Part shown: piece after piece, positions 52,695 through 53,751 of the stretch
Layout: every line of letters starts with the position of its first letter
Numbering within the stretch: position 1 is the stretch's first letter
DNA from: JBCDIQ01 sp039024295
GTDB taxonomy: Bacteria > Bacteroidota > Bacteroidia > J057
Assembly: GCA_039024295.1 (NCBI GenBank)
Contig: JBCDIQ010000003.1
Location: 1 to 53,751 of the forward strand
DNA length: 53,751 bases
Reading direction: 5' to 3'
Translations under genes and position numbers: made by a program
Notes under the pieces: model-generated
Seen by the model: only the letters and a program-made list of their open reading frames with translations
The model's database searches: none
What the model was told of the DNA's origin: nothing

Positions 52695-53751
52695 TTTGCT
52701 CCTACCCGGGTTCCTGAAGCGCCTGGACCGCTACCTCCTGTTAAATCGCCCCGCATTGTGGGCCACCAAGGTGCATTATGCCCTCTTTTTTGTCATGATT
52801 GGGTATGCCTTGATGGGCCTCCACTTGGCGGTCAATCCCATTCAGCCGTATGATGTACCTGAATCTGGGTTATACTTTGGGCTGTTGATGATTCCCGCAG
52901 GGCTCTCTTTTCTGTGGTACACCTATCAGGTATCCCTTTTTAAGGTAGAAAAGCATTCGGGCCAGCGTAATAATGCCCAAAATCTACGTGATCAGGTGGT
53001 CTACTTTTTCATTATCCTGTTAATCGCAGCAGGGCCTATAGCTTATACTGGCGTTCACAATAGCATGGTGGCCAATAAGGTCACCACGAGTGAATTAGAA
53101 TCCGACCTCAATGCCCTTGAAATAGGAGACTTATTCTTTCCCACCAATACATATATTTTTGAGCCACTGAATCTAACCCCTGATGGAAAAGTCATTTTTG
53201 ATGGGGATTATCACTATAACTATGGCTACTCTAGGTCAGGGGTTGAGGTAATTGCAACCGATGAACTGATCGAATTGCATACCAGTCCGACAACCCATGC
53301 AGTAAAGCTGGAGATGATTGATCGATACATGGATGTGCTGGAGAAGTATGCAGATTATCGTATTCCCTACACCTCTCAAAAAGTACTGGCTTCTTTTGAA
53401 TCGAAGGAGATGCTCTTTGCACACGGTGATCTAAGGCAAATGAAAGGTGAGGCCTCTAAAAACATCAGCCGAATATTAAATGCAAAGCGGCAAATCTCCT
53501 CAAATGATTTATCAGAGGCTTTCCAATTCTTTTTCATCTTCATCAGCTGTGCGTGGTTGCTGTTTATGGTATTCCAACAGATGAACCTTAAGCTGTACTT
53601 ATTTATGGCGGTGACAGGTTTTCTTGCCATGCTGGCTTCGGGTTTTTCCATTGCCGCACTTCATGAGCTCGTGGGCTTCCGTCATGAAGAGAGCCTGGTA
53701 TTGGTATTTTACTTTGGCTTCCTGACATTTTTGCTGGGAATTGGGTATCAC
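52678..53751 (+). CDS. Membrane protein, permease-like partner of the ABC ATPase (3' end outside window)
   Basis: The ATG at 52678 lies inside the end of the ABC ATPase gene (17-bp overlap), and the frame is open for 358 codons to the window end. The translation begins MLRKIDLLLPGFLKRLDRYL and continues with hydrophobic helices at about 35-55 (YALFFVMIGYALMGLHLAV), 67-85 (LLMIPAGLSFLWY) and 110-130 (VVYFFIILLIAAGPIAYTG). A ~150-residue soluble domain follows, then at least three more helices (AFQFFFIFISCAWLLFMVF onward). It is probably the permease half of the transporter. Confidence 0.8.
   Translation, partial: MLRKIDLLLPGFLKRLDRYLLLNRPALWATKVHYALFFVMIGYALMGLHLAVNPIQPYDVPESGLYFGLLMIPAGLSFLWYTYQVSLFKVEKHSGQRNNAQNLRDQVVYFFIILLIAAGPIAYTGVHNSMVANKVTTSELESDLNALEIGDLFFPTNTYIFEPLNLTPDGKVIFDGDYHYNYGYSRSGVEVIATDELIELHTSPTTHAVKLEMIDRYMDVLEKYADYRIPYTSQKVLASFESKEMLFAHGDLRQMKGEASKNISRILNAKRQISSNDLSEAFQFFFIFISCAWLLFMVFQQMNLKLYLFMAVTGFLAMLASGFSIAALHELVGFRHEESLVLVFYFGFLTFLLGIGYH

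Noticed and set aside
1..53751. tRNA, rRNA or CRISPR arrays
   Set aside because: I looked for cloverleaf-like and short regularly spaced repeats and saw none; short GTTCGA-like matches (for example near 25760) lack the rest of a tRNA.

Overview
The window looks like a chromosomal segment from a free-living Bacteroidota bacterium, probably of the Saprospirales/Lewinella kind. Several secreted proteins end in type IX secretion (T9SS) sorting domains. There is also a TonB-dependent receptor with a CarboxypepD_reg domain, a SPOR-domain coiled-coil protein, a PagL-like outer-membrane enzyme, YceD-rpmF, an RqcH homologue, and gene starts without clear Shine-Dalgarno sequences. The order-level placement is an inference. 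The first ~899 bases do not fit: they are GC-rich, encode a fragment of an alphaproteobacterial-type dimethylglycine/sarcosine dehydrogenase, and join abruptly inside a VapC toxin gene. This is most simply read as an assembly chimera.

Layout. 0.9-1.4 kb: a cut vapC and its antitoxin. 1.4-15.3 kb: a pectin/uronate utilisation locus. It has two GH28 enzymes, a T9SS-exported beta-helix protein, a TonB-dependent receptor without a SusD partner, a six-hairpin glycosidase-like lipoprotein, a GH2 enzyme and altronate dehydratase (UxaA), with an enolase-superfamily acid-sugar dehydratase on the opposite strand. The likely flow is outside cleavage, import, periplasmic trimming, then galacturonate breakdown. 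15.3-15.55 kb: two tandem copies of a 122-bp repeat that folds on paper into a three-way junction.

15.7-21.3 kb is the most unusual part, a conflict/signalling island. It encodes a class III nucleotide cyclase fused to a SIR2-like domain and a C-terminal effector-associated-type helical domain. Next comes an nSTAND1-type NTPase split into two reading frames, whose second half carries a transmembrane segment and a periplasmic LysM domain. After it lie a decayed DUF1016 gene, with an amber codon where a conserved Trp is expected, and an intact DUF1016 nuclease gene. 21.4-24.1 kb: two tandem paralogous membrane-anchored proteins and a SPOR protein. 24.3-33.5 kb: housekeeping and envelope genes (GT39-like transferase, RqcH, FG-GAP protein, PagL-like enzyme, YceD, L32), plus a lone degenerate minimal nucleotidyltransferase.

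34.0-39.4 kb: a five-gene operon (ABC ATPase, two DUF3526-type permeases, MerC-like protein, CobW/COG0523 GTPase) behind a perfect palindrome, probably a metal (zinc) limitation operon. 39.6-42.8 kb: RluA-type pseudouridine synthase, isoaspartyl peptidase, and a BlaI/BlaR1-type pair. 42.8-45.8 kb: an AT-rich accessory stretch of poorly recognised secreted proteins. 45.8-51.3 kb: an unknown protein, a PBP1A that seems to need a non-standard ATT start codon, a TIP30-like reductase and an HtrA/Do protease. The window ends in an ABC ATPase with an N-terminal helical domain resembling the one on the cyclase-SIR2 protein, overlapped by a membrane protein that runs off the end.
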